Below are positions 21,156 to 33,066 of a DNA stretch of 64,000 nucleotides, piece after piece (within the stretch, counting starts at the first letter, position 1; each line of letters begins with the position of its first letter). The DNA is from Eretmocerus hayati (taxonomy: Eukaryota; Arthropoda; Insecta; Hymenoptera; Aphelinidae), in contig CM056742.1 of NCBI GenBank assembly GCA_029851415.1, forward strand, positions 53,732,954 through 53,796,953. The letters are read 5' to 3'. The translations under genes and the position numbers were made by a program. The notes beneath the pieces are model-generated. The model was not told the origin of the DNA, searched no databases, and saw only the letters and a list, made by a program, of their open reading frames with translations.

Positions 21156-24100
21156 TTTGTTAGCAGAGCGATCGAACCGTTTTCTTTTACTCTCATAAAT
21201 AAATGATAAAGCATTAATAAATAACGAATACATGCATTTTTCCGTCTTTTTTTCGATGTTTCCATTATAAGTCGAATAATATTGGCTTTTCGAGAAGAGT
21301 TGTTCGGAGGTAATTTTTAGATCTTAAAACGATCTACAAGATTGATATGTACAATTTTATCCCGTCAAATGCATCCTTTTGGAGTTATTCTTGATCGAAG
21401 TTATAGTCGAATTTGTTTAAATAAATTCGCTAAAATTGTTGATAACGGGTTCAAATTATTCTTTCTAGATAATTGAGTCAATTTTGGAAAGAATAGGTCT
21501 CATGGTATTTTTCCCTGAGTTTAATCGTTTCCCAGTAATGAGAAAAAGCAGATTTCGCAACTTCCAAGTCAAAGAGCTGTCATGAAAGCATCGCATTGTG
21601 GGTTAAAAGCATGTTAGAAGTCGCGAAATCTGCTTTCTTCATCACCGAGTTCATTACTCGAAAACGATCGAACTTAGGAGAAAATACCATGAGAGCTTTC
21701 CTTTCCAAAATTGCCTCAATTACCTAGAAAAATAATTTGAACCCGTTATCAACAATTTTAGCGAATTTATTTGAACAAATTCGATCATAACTTTGATCAA
21801 GAATAACTCCACAAGGATGCATCTTACGGGAGAAAGTGTCTGAATTAATCTTGTAGATCGTTTGAAGCTCTACAAATTACCTCTGTACAAGTTTTCCCGA
21901 AAAATCAATATTTTTCCACTTATAATGGAAAAATCGAAAAAAGGACGGAAAAATGAATGTTTTTATCATTGATTTATGCCTCATTATTTATTTATGAAAG
22001 TGAAAGGAAATTTCGTTTTCGCTTCGATCGCGTTACTAACAAATATGCTTGCGTCCGGCGATTGTCGCCCGACCAGCTTGCATAGCAGCATACACACCAT
22101 GTCTATACATACCATTACATATCCCGTGCATGAGACATACTGCTAAAAGCACCCCCCCCCCTTACTGAACCTGGCCCAGGTTGGGCCCATTCTGGCTCTG
22201 GAGTCGAAAAGGTGCATTATTCTATTACAGCAGTACAATACTTCATCAGTGTGTGCGGCTTACTATGCAACAGCTATATGTCGCGCGACCGGTGGCGCGG
22301 ATGTGGGGCGACAGTCGCCCGATCATTTTCAGCCGGGTGATATTCAGCATTCAATCCGACCCAGGTCAATATGATATACGGTCTTGAATGCTGAAAAGCT
22401 GTATTGAGTTCGATTGAAGCGGATCGAGAACCCGATGTTTCCAGTACTGAAAAACAGTTCTGGAATCGATTGGGGCAGATAGGATTTCAAGTCCTCAATA
22501 CTGATATCCAGCATTCAATCCGATTCAGGTAAACAGGATATAAGGTTTTTTGATGCTGAAAATCAGTATTGAGATCGATTGAAGCTGATTAAGATTTCGA
22601 TGTAACCAATACTGAAGAACAGTACTGGAATCGATTGGGGCAAATAGGATTCCAATTCTCCAATACTGATTTTCAGCATTCAAATCGATTCAAGTAGATA
22701 GGATATACGGTTTCTAATGCTTACTCACAGTATTGAGATCGATTGAAGTGGATTGAGATAGCGATCTACCCAATACTGAGAGACAGTACTGAAATCGATT
22801 TAGGTTATTAGGATATAAGGGCTCCGATACTCACAGTCAGTATTGAGATCGATTAAAGTGGGTTGAGATCTCGATGTTCCCAATACTAGAAAACAGTACT
22901 GTTATCGACTGGGGCAGATAGGATTTCAAGTCCTCAATACTGATATTCAGCATTTGAATCGATTAAGGACGATGAAAAAACCCGTTAATGCTCATAGTCA
23001 GTATTGGGACCGATTGACGTAGTGTGAGATATTGAAATTCCCATTCCTGAAAGTTAGTATTGGAATCGATTGAGGCCGATGAATTCGAGTGGCTGACGCT
23101 AGGCGGCGTTTCGATGACCATCTCAGTTTGCATCCAAATATCATGGGATTCCTTTTTCGCAAGCGACGAACCATCTCTCCTGTTCCTATATAAGACTGAT
23201 GAGTGACAGAACCTTCAAATACCGCGTAGTTATGTAATGCGATGATATGTTAATGAGATTATGATTAGAATAAGTATTGGACTGTATTGAAACCCTAGCT
23301 GCAATGTGAGTGATGTATATGTAAGACTATGATTTGTAATAATGACTGAAATCAGTATTGAGGTCGATTGAGGCGGATTGAGTTCTCGATGTTCCCAATA
23401 CTGAAAAACAGTATTGGAATCGATTGAGGCAGATAGGATCTCGAATCTCCAATATTGATATCCAGCATTCAAATCGATTCAGATGAATAGGATATGAGGA
23501 CTCCAATACTTCCACTCAGTATTGAGGTCGATTAAGGCGGATTGAGATCTCGATGTTTCCAATGCTGGGAAACAGTATTGAAATCGATTGAGGCAGATAG
23601 GATTCCGGAATTCCAATAATGGTTTCCAGCATTCAAATCGATTCAGATAAATAGGATATGAGGACTCCAATACTTCCACTCAGTATTGAGGTCGATTAAG
23701 GCGGATTGAGATCTCGATGTTTCCAATACTGGAAAACAGTATTGAAATCGATTGAGGCAGATAGGATTTCGGAATTCCAATAATGATTTCCAGCATTCAA
23801 ATCGATTCAGATGAATAGGGTTTAAGGTCTCCAATGCTTCCAGTCAGAATTGAGGTCGATTGAGGCGGATTGAGATCTCGATGTTTCCATTACTGAAAAA
23901 CAGTGTCGGAATCGATTGAAGTAGATAGGACCCATAGCATGTCAATGCTTTTTTATGGCATTGACACAGATTGGAATCGCGATATTCTATCAAGGGAATC
24001 AGCATTCATACAGATAGAACATCGACTTCCGAATACTGTCAGTAAGTATTGAGATTGATTGGCAATCTCACTTTCAATGCGAAAAGTCTGCATCGGTGGA

Positions 24101-24479
24101 GATTGGTCTATACTGTTCGAATCATGATCTACATCATCGATCGTCATTGAACTCCAATCTTCCTCAATCCTGAAAGTCATGTTTCAAATTCATCATAAGA
24201 TTCTAGATTCAGAATGATTGGATGTATTTCAATCGAATCCAATCGAACTTTTGCAGCAGGGTATCAGTGATGAATTATCTTTTGATTGTGGGCAAAAAGC
24301 TGAGAATGTTTTAGTAATATGTGGAACCCACGTATGCAGTAATGTGTGAGAACGTGGTGAGAATCATTTTTCAATAACATTCTATCATACTCGATTGACA
24401 TTTCATTTGTGAATTTGAATAACACTTGGGATTTGTAGTTGGTTCTAATGAATCTTTGACGATAAAATATTCGTCTGGG

Positions 24480-24600
24480 AATATAAGCTACCCTCCAAAT
24501 ATAAGCCACCCTCTAAATATAAGCCATGCTTCAGAGCCAAAAAAAATTATAAGCCATGGCTTATAATATGCAAAATACGGTATATTCTGCATTTTCACAT
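24480..24600. repeat. ATATAAGCC repeats and 22 bp perfect palindrome
   Basis: AATATAAGCYACCCTC is repeated in tandem at 24479-24525. The half-site ATTATAAGCCA and its exact complement then form a perfect palindrome at 24546-24567, followed by TATGCAAAATACGGTA. This arrangement resembles one end of a MITE with a palindromic terminus. No second end was seen nearby, so it may be a solo end. Confidence 0.5.
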
Positions 24601-24706
24601 CTACAGAACTTTCGTTCGACGGATTGCACCTGGTTCTGTCCGTTTATATTTTCTATAGGTTGAAGCGGAGAGAAAGGAGGTGGGTTGGTGGTGAGTAGTG
24701 AGCCTG

Positions 24707-24888
24707 GGGTAGTGAGATATGCAGATGCATCAAAAAGATCAAAAATCCGAGCGCGCTCATTGGTCCCGGCAGCCGAGTGAAAGGGCCCAGCGGAAAGCCG
24801 TATGCGTAGCACGTCGTCTTCTGTATTGATCTTTTTGGTTTCCAGCCAATGAGCGCACGATTTCATCTTCTGCATCTCACTACTTTAT
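24707..24888. repeat. Loose inverted repeat around GCGCTCATTGG
   Basis: GTAGTGAGATATGCAGATGC and GAGCGCGCTCATTGG on the left face CCAATGAGCGCACGAT and ATCTTCTGCATCTCACTAC on the right across an ~85 bp spacer. The arms are about 60 bp and imperfect. Probably an old hairpin MITE. Confidence 0.45.
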
Positions 24889-24889
24889 A

Positions 24890-26325
24890 CTCACTAGTGG
24901 TGAGTTGCACTGCGCCACCTCATGCGCGTGCGCGAATATCTCACGAGGCAGGAATCGTCAAGGCATCTTACGTTTTCAGCCAACTGCTGATGTACAAGTG
25001 CATTTACACTGTCTCCAGTATTGGAGAGAATCATTCTTATTATGCAGCAATAATATGTTCCAAGCTTAGATATTAGAGTCGAATCTTATGTTGAGGAATC
25101 TCTCTTCACAGTGTGAGATAACTCAAGAATCTTTCAATAATGAACAAGATTAGAAGAAAATGAATCAATGGCGTATACGAATGGAAAAATTGAGATCTAT
25201 CAGTATCAGATCTTGCCAATGTTTTTAAGGTACTTTCGTATTACAGTTTCCACCCCGTGTCCATAAGATCAAGAGCCAGTTGTCGGGAAATGAGAAGTAT
25301 TCATGTTGGTTGCCATCTCGAAAACGATTCCAAATCGAATATAAAGCATCTGGTGTAAGATCATGGTCGAAACGAGTGTATTCGTGCATACATTCTTGTG
25401 GACTTTTATGATTGCTGCTGTCTCAACAGATTTCTTTCATGGAAGATTCGATTTCTTCGGCCCTTACCCTCGAAGACCCTTACTCGATGAATCTAAGGTT
25501 TGACACACCTGTGCTTGTTATGTTCATTGTACCATCAATTCGCACTTCGGCGTTCTGAATACTGTTTTCTCCATTCCTTATGAACAATTATGTAATGATC
25601 ACACATCTGATAAGACCAACTATAGAGGTGCCAGACAGGTAGATTTATCTATATATTGGATGGAACCATAGTTCTAGTAGATCTTTCTACAGTTCTTGAC
25701 AACTCTCAATTCAGTTAGGTGAGCCTATCATGTTGATGTAGAAGAATACATTTTTGAGATCTTTGGTCTCATGAAAATCTCATTCTCAGGTTCTACTTTC
25801 CATTGGAAAGATCCCTGCATGCACGTAGTCAAACCAAGTCTGATCCTTGTTTCCATGGCAGGCATGGTATTGCAATCTGAGTGAGAGTGATTCATTTGTA
25901 CCAAAAAATTTTCCTTCTCTGCATTTGAGTGTTGTAGTGAACCCTCTTTCTTTTTGAATCCTTTTCAACTTGATGATCAAGATGATGATCAATGTGTGGT
26001 GTCAGACTGAAATAAGGTATTGTTGTTGACTACTGTAGAAAATGCTTCAAACTTTTGTCTGTACAACATAGTAATTGACTGTCTTGTAGGGAGTTCTCAG
26101 TCACAGTGTATGGAAATACAGATTCTTTTAGGGTGGTGTTAAAGGCAAGTCAGATTCTCAGAAATTAGCCATCTGACGGATGCAGCTGGATGTGTTTAAT
26201 CTTGTTCGTGACACACGCGCATATACCTATATAGAAGTTCGTCTATTATTATGGACTGAAATCATGTTTGTTAGTAATAGCGATCTTGATATAAATTACA
26301 AAATCCATCATAACGCTTTATAATT
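24890..26325. other. No recognisable feature
   Basis: I see no gene, no large repeat and no RNA in this stretch. Short open frames on both strands show no known motif and no consistent splice sites. Confidence 0.4.
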
Positions 26326-26329
26326 GAAT

Positions 26330-26645
26330 GAATAATGTAAATTAGTGAATACGCCAAATTGTATAATACGCCAATTTATATAAAACCAGGGGTGAGGGGT
26401 CTGTAAAAATCTCAAAATTGATAAGAAAAGGGTTCCATAATGTTATTTTTGAAATTGAGAAAATAATGTAAGTTAGTAAATGCAGCAATGAATCCAGGGG
26501 TGAGGGGTCTGAGAGAATTCCAAAATTGCTTAGAAAATCTTGTAGAAAATTCATGCTTTTGAAATTGAGTGAATGCTGCTTGGCTGTAAGTTAGTAAAAA
26601 CGCCAATAAAACCAGGGCTGAGGAGGCTGCAAGATTTCAAAATTG
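26330..26645. repeat. Three tandem copies of a ~113 bp unit
   Basis: CCAGGGGTGAGGGGTCTG occurs at about 26387 and 26497, with a diverged copy CCAGGGCTGAGGAGGCTG at about 26614. Each is followed by CAAAATTGATTAGAAAA and preceded by GTAAGTTAGTAAA-type sequence. The copies are diverged and A-rich. Confidence 0.65.
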
Positions 26646-26850
26646 ATTAGAAAATCCATAATAGTATTTTTAAAATAATAAAGTAAATAAGCTCAATTTA
26701 TCTTATAATTGAGTAATTGAGGTTTAAGTTTTTTTATAATGCACCCATAAAGCCACCACAAGTAGGAAGTCCCAAGAATCGCACAATTATTCGTTGCCCT
26801 CGTAATGTTAAAAAAGAGATTTAATAAAAAAATATAAAGAAAAGAAAATT

Positions 26851-26921
26851 TGCCTGACCGGGAATCGATCCCTGGCCGGCAAAACTGAAGGCGCACACGC
26901 TAACCGCTGAGCTATCAGGGT
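26851..26921 (-). pseudogene. tRNA-like pseudogene or tRNA-derived SINE head
   Basis: On the minus strand the sequence has a canonical A box (TAGCTCAGCGGTTAG) and B box (GGGATCGATTCCCGG) at tRNA spacing and a total length of 71 bases. The acceptor ends ACCCTGA and TCAGGCA pair in five of seven positions and four of five T-stem pairs hold. The anticodon arm does not form a proper 5 bp stem with a 7 base loop, and the D stem is weak. It is therefore a decayed tRNA gene or the head of a tRNA-derived SINE. An A-rich tract lies downstream on its strand at 26820-26850 (T-rich read), which would fit a SINE tail or terminator. Confidence 0.55.
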
Positions 26922-27599
26922 GGTTGTAGTCGAATGATCAAAAAGTGTACATATGTTGCAAGCATCCAAAAAAAGGTGAAAATTCAAATTAATGAGGACC
27001 ATACTACGTATATAAGCGTTTTAGGCAGAAAACTCTTTCCTTCATTGTAAATCTCTTGCTGGATGTCGATTATTTACTATAGTATATACTATATAATATA
27101 GGAACGGCGGAACAAGGGACCTGACGTGCCTATAAGATTACCCTTCTTTTAATGACTTCTTTTCCTAGCTTCTTGTTAATTGAGGATAGTGTGCCCTATT
27201 AAAAATTACCACATCTTTGCTTGACACAAAGCGTAATACCTTGTTCTTCTCCACAATGTGAATACTGAATTTGAACAAACATAACATGATCACATGGGAA
27301 ACTCTCCTAATATGATTCCATGATATGACTGACTCTGCAGGCAATTAAAAAAGCCTTACTTGAAAGACAGTCGATTTTTCTTCATATTCACTGGTTTGCA
27401 ATCTTCTTTCTTGTCCACATTTTACAGCACTGTTTTTTATTCGAAGCATTGAGGCCATGGATGCCTATACAACTTTACTGTGTGGTGATACTGTTTGATG
27501 AACTGTGTACTGTTTTGTGATTAGCGCAAGCTGTGTTCTGTTCTTGATACTCATGGTTGATTTGTCTGAGACCTCCCCGGCACAGCCTACCAGACATGG

Positions 27600-30370
27600 C
27601 TACTGTGCTCTCCTTGCACAGGTCTCTAGAATTGGGTCTAAATTCGTGATGCAGACCACCCACGGGATTATTGTCAAATATGTTTTTGAGCACTCCTGGA
27701 ATCATATCCCAGTTGAAGTCAAAATCGCCACTTGGGCCATTTTAGGGAAAAGGCCAAAAAACGTTTTTTCACCACCTTTCAAACTTTCTTGTTCTTCAAT
27801 TCGAACATGAAACATTGATAGGAAAAATTTGTTGGGACCTTTTTTGCAGATCTGGATAAAACTGCATAGGATTATGTCTTTTTCTCCTACCGCAAAACCC
27901 ACTTGTTGGAGAAATTAGAGGTTATTCCATCCAAAATCACATTTCTTCCACTTTCTCACTCTACAGCTCGAACAGGACGCGTTTTTTTCGGAAAATGTGT
28001 GGAGACCTCCTTTGTACATCCCGAGAAACTGCTTTAATGTGTTTTTCTTCTCCCGTAAAACTCACCTGTTAGAGAGATTAGAGGTTTCTCCAGCAATGTT
28101 CGTATTTTTTCCGTAACTCCCCTCTGTTTCATAGTCATAATTCTGAAAAAATTCATTCCATTGACATCCATGTAAAATTTATTCCTATAAACCATCAGAA
28201 GACAAATACAGGAATGGCGAATCTTTTATCCTGATCGTTCTCTTTATTTGAGTATAGTATCTTCGTTGCTGGCTGCTGATTTCCATGGCTTACCCCATCC
28301 CATTTCATATCGATATTTGAGAGAGAATAATGAGGGCATGAAATGAACGTAGCATTCTGATCGATGAATCTTTTCATGGTCGATCGTTCTCCTTCCAACA
28401 ATTCAAGCTCATACTTACAGCTGGATCAAAAATTTTGAATGGCTTGGGAGGATGTTCACTCGAATGATTCGCTAAGAGGGAATATACGATCATTCCCAAA
28501 TATTCAGACGAAATCCTAAGCACCGTTCTCATTCATATGACATTCTCTCTAAGTTATTGAGATATAATAGGATGTGGTAAAGGGAATCGTCAGTCAGCGA
28601 GAAAGATACTATATACTATATTTTAATGAAGAGAATATTCGAGGGAAATGATTCGTCACTTTTGTATTTGTCTTTTGATGGTTCATAGAAATTAATCTCA
28701 TATGGATGTCAATGGAAAAAATTTTTTTCGAATTATGATTATGAAACAGAGGAAAGTTACAGAGTACGATTATTGATGGAAAAATCTCCAATCCCTCCAA
28801 CAGGTGAGTCCTACGGGGGTAGGAAGGGACATTTCCTTTTGCAGTTTTTCAAGATGTACATTAAGGTCTCGACACATTTTTTCGGAAAAACGCGTCCAGG
28901 TCCTATTCGAGCTGTAAAGCGAGAGAGCGTGAGAAATATAACGTTTGACGGAAAAACCTCTGATTTCTCCAACAGGTGAGTTCTATGAGGGGAGGAACAT
29001 TCTTATTCTAATGCAGTTTTTTTCAAGATCTTCAAAGAAGGCCTCCACACATTTTTTAGAAAAACGCGTCCTGTTCGAGCTGTAGAGTGAGAAAGTGGAA
29101 GAAATATGATTTTTGCCAGAATAACCTCTAACAGGTGAGTTTTACGGGAAGGGAAGAGAAGAGAACATATTCTTATGCAGTCGCTTGAGATCCACAAAAA
29201 AGGTCTCTACACATTTTTCGTAAAAAATGCCTCATGTTCGAACTGTAGAACGAGAAAGTTGGGAGGGTGGCGACAAAACACATTTTTTTAGACTTTTTCC
29301 AGAAACGGCCCGAGTGGCGATTTCGATTTCAACTGGGATATGATTCCAGGAGTGCCCGGAAATATGGGCATTTTTCTGGAACTTTTACACCTGCTGGAAT
29401 ACAGTTATGGATGATGACATAAGAGAACAATTGAATCTATCGGTCCCGATCGAAGTGAAAATATCATTAGCTAAGTCTTGGAATAAGATATCTTTGGCTT
29501 CTGTATGATTAGAAGCAGGTTGATTCATTTTAGCTCACTTGAAGAGAGAAAATGTGGGAAAAATTCTGTGGAAATACTTGGTACTCTCGTACAGTCTTAC
29601 GAATACTCTGGTGATGTCGCGCAACTTTTCGAGTTGATTTCAGATGTATTTGGTGGATGAAATATTGAAGAAAGATGGCCCAGGAGTGCGATAGTGTGCT
29701 CCCTATTCAAACAAAAATCACGACTTGGAAAATTGGAAATAAAAAATCAATCATGTCTTGTCAACTCAAAGATGATTACGCCAAGGTCATGCCTTGCCTC
29801 TGAACGCAATTTTCGGAATACATATCCAAAGTAGATGCGATTTCGGAGATTTTGCGCCAAGGCTCGTGTTTGTGCGATTTTGTTGTCTAGAACACGAACA
29901 TTCTGACGTAAAATGAAAAAAACGTGACTCACGAAAAAAGTGCAGTTTTTCTCACCCCACATAGGCGGATTGAGCTATACGTGGATAAAACCAATTGTGA
30001 TCGGGTACCCTCACCGTATGAAGCTACAAAAAGCCCAAAGCATTCCTTAAAATTATCAATCTTGCCAAATGTATGCTCAAGAAATTCTGGAAAATCGACG
30101 AAAAACTACTCAAAGCTCGACTCGTTAACGTGATTTTGGCGATGCCACCAACGCTATATGAGTTTCAATAGTGAATTTGTAACTCTCAATACTACGCAAA
30201 TACGTGAGCAAAAGGTCCCAGGTGTGCGTAGAGCGGTTTCCATTTTTCATTCTTCAACGATTTTCAGCAAAGTGCAAAAGTTCCAGAGAAACGCTCATAT
30301 ATCCGACAATAATCCTATGGGTCGTCTGCATCACGAATTGAGACCCAGTTCTAGAGACCCGTGCTTGTTC
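27600..30370. mobile_element. Composite foldback element with internal direct repeats
   Basis: CACTCCTGGAATCATATCCC at 27702 is mirrored at 29335-29360. Outside it, GGTCTCTAGAATTGGGTCT and ATGCAGACCACCCACGGGAT (27620-27670) are mirrored at 30310-30360. Arms of direct repeats fill 27760-28160 on one strand and 28740-29290 on the other, around a spacer near 28450. About 900 bp (29370-30260) has no counterpart on the left and may be a later insertion or a deletion in the left arm. No protein was recognised. Confidence 0.6.
28790..29290 (+). repeat. Three ~160 bp direct repeats starting CAGGTGAGT
   Basis: Units begin CAACAGGTGAGTYCTA at about 28798, 28972 and 29127 and share TTTTTCAAGAT, CACATTTTTTYGGAAAAACG, GTTCGAGCTGTA and GAGAAAGTG. 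The inverse copies lie at about 27880-28100. Each unit opens with CAGGTGAGT, an exact match to the metazoan 5' splice-site consensus. Confidence 0.7.
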
Positions 30371-30499
30371 ATTCAAGCCCTCCCGACAAGTACTCCTAGA
30401 TCCCACCCATGTGCGTCAGACGACCTGTTTAAACACTTCGAGAAGCATCTGGACCCTCCATTCAAGGCCATTAGTAATCCTTTATTCAAGGCATCAACA

Positions 30500-33066
30500 G
30501 GGGCTTGATTTTAAAATTACGACACTTGCAAATGCAGCAAGCTTACGCGCGCACCTATCGCCAAGTGTCTAGTCTTTGCGGCGGTTCTGCCGGTCCACCC
30601 GTTCCTTCCTATTCGGTGTGGTGTTAGGTTAGTCCTTCGGTAAATTGAGACTAGGGCAGATTACAGACTTCTCTCTTCTCTGGACTTAATTCAAAAATAC
30701 ATCAATTGAGTCTTTCCTCGATAATGAGTTATGGATAACTCAACTCTCCACAGCAGCAGAAGATGCATTTTTTTTATGCAAACCCTCACAAAACACATGC
30801 ACATATGGTCCTACGATCATGATCTGAGTGTTTCGTAGGGAGCCAGAGAGATACATAACATCAGGCTCGAATAATAATAATCTGGAATTTAAAGTGATGT
30901 TCATGAGTGCAGGTGTTACACAACACATTCATGAGGATGTCAGATAATAGTGTTAACTTATTATAGTGTTGACAGATAGCGCTAGATTTTGTGTGAAAAA
31001 CTTTTTTGAGTTAAATTCTGTTCATCTCATAACAGCAAACATATTGTAGATTTTAATCCTACGATGCAAGCTTACTTGTATTTTTACTAAGGATATTTCA
31101 CCCTCTTTCTGTCATCTAGGTAGAATTAGGTCTTAACAATCAGACATTACCACCACCGATGAAAAAATTAAATGTACACACATCAGATTATGATTTCCAT
31201 CAGTAAAATTGATGAATAACATGAAGACCTCCTCTACGCGAGCCTTACTTTTGAGAATCAGAGTCTATTGTGCATGATGAAATTTTTTTGTCCTGAAAAT
31301 AAGATCCTATAGCGTGTATTCATTCCTGATGTGCATACAAATGGAGGTTTGGAGGTTTGGAGACTATAATAGAATGTTGAAAGAATTGAGTTATTATCAA
31401 TTATTGGAAAAATTGAAGCATTTTAACTGTGTTGTCATCCCAACAGTGGGCATGGTCAGAAAGTCATATGATGAGTTCTGATTAATGCCATGGGACAAGA
31501 TTCTAGGTTTTGCGCATCAAACTGAGAAAGTGTACGTATCTAAATGTTTAAGGATACTAGTCAATAAGAATGGGTTACGCTCTAGTCAGATTTAGAAGGT
31601 CTAATTGGTAGTGAACTATACTATTTGGATATACTAATTGGATACTCAAGCTGTTAGGAGCTACTTGTATTTTTTATTTTTGTTGGTATCTTGAAGATTT
31701 TTCTTCCAAGAATTGAAATATATTGAGATAACCCATATTGAGTATCCAAATAGTATAGCCCACTACTAATTTGACCTTCTAAATCTGATTAGAGCGTAAC
31801 CCATATTCTTATGACTGGTATCCCAAAACATTTAGATACATACACTTTCTCAGTTTGATGCGCAAAACCTAGAATCTTGTCCCATGGCATTAATCAGAAC
31901 TCATCATATGACTTTCTGACCATGCCCACTGTTGGGATGACAACACAGTCAAAATGCTTTAATTCCTCCAATAATTGATAATAACTCAATTCTCTCAACA
32001 TTCTATTATAGTCTCCAAACCTCCACATTTGGATGCACATCTGGAATGAATACACGCTATAGGTTCTTATTTTCAGGACAAAAAAATTTCATCATGCACA
32101 ATAGACTCTGATTCTCAAAAGTAAGGCTCGCGTAGAGGAGGTCTTCATTTTATTCATCAATTTTACTGATGGAGATCATAATCTGATGTGTGTACATTTA
32201 ATTTTTTCATCGGTGGTGGTAATGTCTGATTGTTAAGACCTAATTCTACCTAGATGACAGAAAGAGGGTGAAATATCCTTAGTAAAAATACAAGTAAGCT
32301 TGCATCGTAGGATTAAAATCTACAATATGTTTGCTGTTATGAGATGAACAGAATTTAACTCAAAAAAGTTTTTCACACAAAATCTAGTGCTATCTGTCAA
32401 CACTATAATAAGTTAACACTTTTATCTGACATCATCATGAATGTATTGTGTAACACCTGCACTCATGAACATCACTTTAAATTCCAGATTATTATTATTC
32501 GAGCCTGATGTTATGTATCTCTCTGGCTCCCTACGAAACACTCAGATCATGATCGTAGGACCATATGTGCATGTGTTTTGTGAGGGTTTGCATAAAAAAA
32601 ATGCATCTTCTGCTACTGTGGAGAGTTGAGTTATCCATAACTCATTATCGAGGAAAGACTCAATTAATTGATGTATTTTTGAATTAAGTACAGAGAAGAG
32701 AGAAGTCTGTAATCTGCCTTAGTCTTATTTACCAAAGGACTAACCTCACACCACACCGAATGGGAAGGAACGGGTGGACCGGCGGAACCGCCGCCAGGGG
32801 CGCGCAACTAGCATAGGCAGCGTGGCGAAAAGTTAAAGGCGCGCTCCCTATATTAAAAGCATAGAGAGCCCCGGAATAGCGTCAACCCTCCAGACACGCT
32901 CTATGGTTCCAGCATAGGCTAGCACAGAGCTGGCACAGAGCTAGCACGCCACCATTCTACCACTGAGTTGCGTGCCCCTGACCGCCGCAAAGACTAGACA
33001 CTTGGCGATAGGTGCGCGCGTAAGCTTGCTGCATTTGCAAGTGTCGTAATTTTAAAATCAAGCCCC
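30500..33066. mobile_element. 2.6 kb palindromic element
   Basis: GGGGCTTGATTTTAAAATTA at 30500 is matched in inverse at the right end (33066). The arms, each about 1.18 kb and around 95% alike, meet near 31687. The only large asymmetry is a 186 bp MITE in the right arm (32795-32980). Both arms contain the same 62-codon open frame in opposite orientation (30740-30928 minus, 32441-32629 plus), which is a consequence of the symmetry and resembles no known protein. Target duplication was not resolved. Confidence 0.8.
32795..32980. mobile_element. hAT-type MITE, 186 bp
   Basis: The terminal inverted repeats CAGGGGCGCGCAACT and CAGGGGCACGCAACT (right end read on the minus strand) differ at one base. 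The flanking 8 bp ACCGCCGC is present on both sides (32787-32794, 32981-32988). The opposite arm of the host palindrome (around 30575-30592) holds the uninterrupted site. The 8 bp duplication and the CAGGG terminus are hallmarks of the hAT superfamily. The right end, read on the minus strand, also contains AACTCAGTGGTAGAATGG, which looks like a tRNA A box. No protein is encoded. Confidence 0.88.

Larger units (their letters stand above)
20054..22337. mobile_element. 2.3 kb palindromic element nested in the satellite
   Basis: The left end CCCGGCTGAGAATGATCGGG and the right end CCCGATCATTTTCAGCCGGG are inverted repeats. Flanking satellite reads AGTACTG on the left and TGATATTCAGC on the right. 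The intact satellite elsewhere has ATACTGATATTCAGC, so TG was duplicated or the ends overlap it. The arms extend to a centre near 21600 once the later 686 bp insertion at 20331-21016 is removed. The ends carry repeated GTCGCGCGAC and TCGGGCGA words, which makes them much more GC-rich than the host satellite. No protein is encoded. Confidence 0.8.
17510..23930 (-). repeat. Right-arm satellite, inverse of the left array
   Basis: The same trimeric ~54 bp monomers run in the opposite orientation, for example CCAATACTG...AACAGTACTGGAATCGATTGGGGCAGATAGGAT. The array is split by the nested element at 20054-22337 and by the mirrored non-satellite block at 23090-23340. Blocks around 18360-18720 and 18960-19330 are close duplicates (offset about 600 bp), so this arm has also undergone local unequal exchange. 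Confidence 0.8.
10854..24262. mobile_element. Giant 13.4 kb satellite-bearing foldback element
   Basis: ACCCTGCTGC at 10854 and GCAGCAGGGT ending at 24262 bound two inverted arms. The outer ~330 bp of each arm are unique sequence, about 90% alike and shared with a third copy at 1927-2259. They lead into satellite arrays in opposite orientation (left 11200-16250, right 17510-23930). A second unique block (left about 11610-11880, right about 23090-23340) is also mirrored. A different satellite occupies the centre. No transposase is encoded. The right arm carries a nested 2.3 kb element (20054-22337). Target duplication is not legible. An alternative reading is a large inverted duplication of a satellite locus, but the dispersed third copy with the same terminus favours a mobile element. 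Confidence 0.7.

Noticed and set aside
10854..24262. CRISPR array or prokaryotic repeat locus
   Set aside because: The monomers are contiguous and diverged with no spacers of uniform length, and all context is eukaryotic.
10854..24262. Large inverted duplication of host satellite with no mobile element
   Set aside because: The same terminal block and subterminal region occur at 1927-2259 with satellite inward, which fits a dispersed element better. Not fully excluded.
30740..32629. The same 62-codon frame on both strands of the 30500-33066 palindrome
   Set aside because: The duplication is due to the palindrome, and the peptide has no known motif and no flanking signals.
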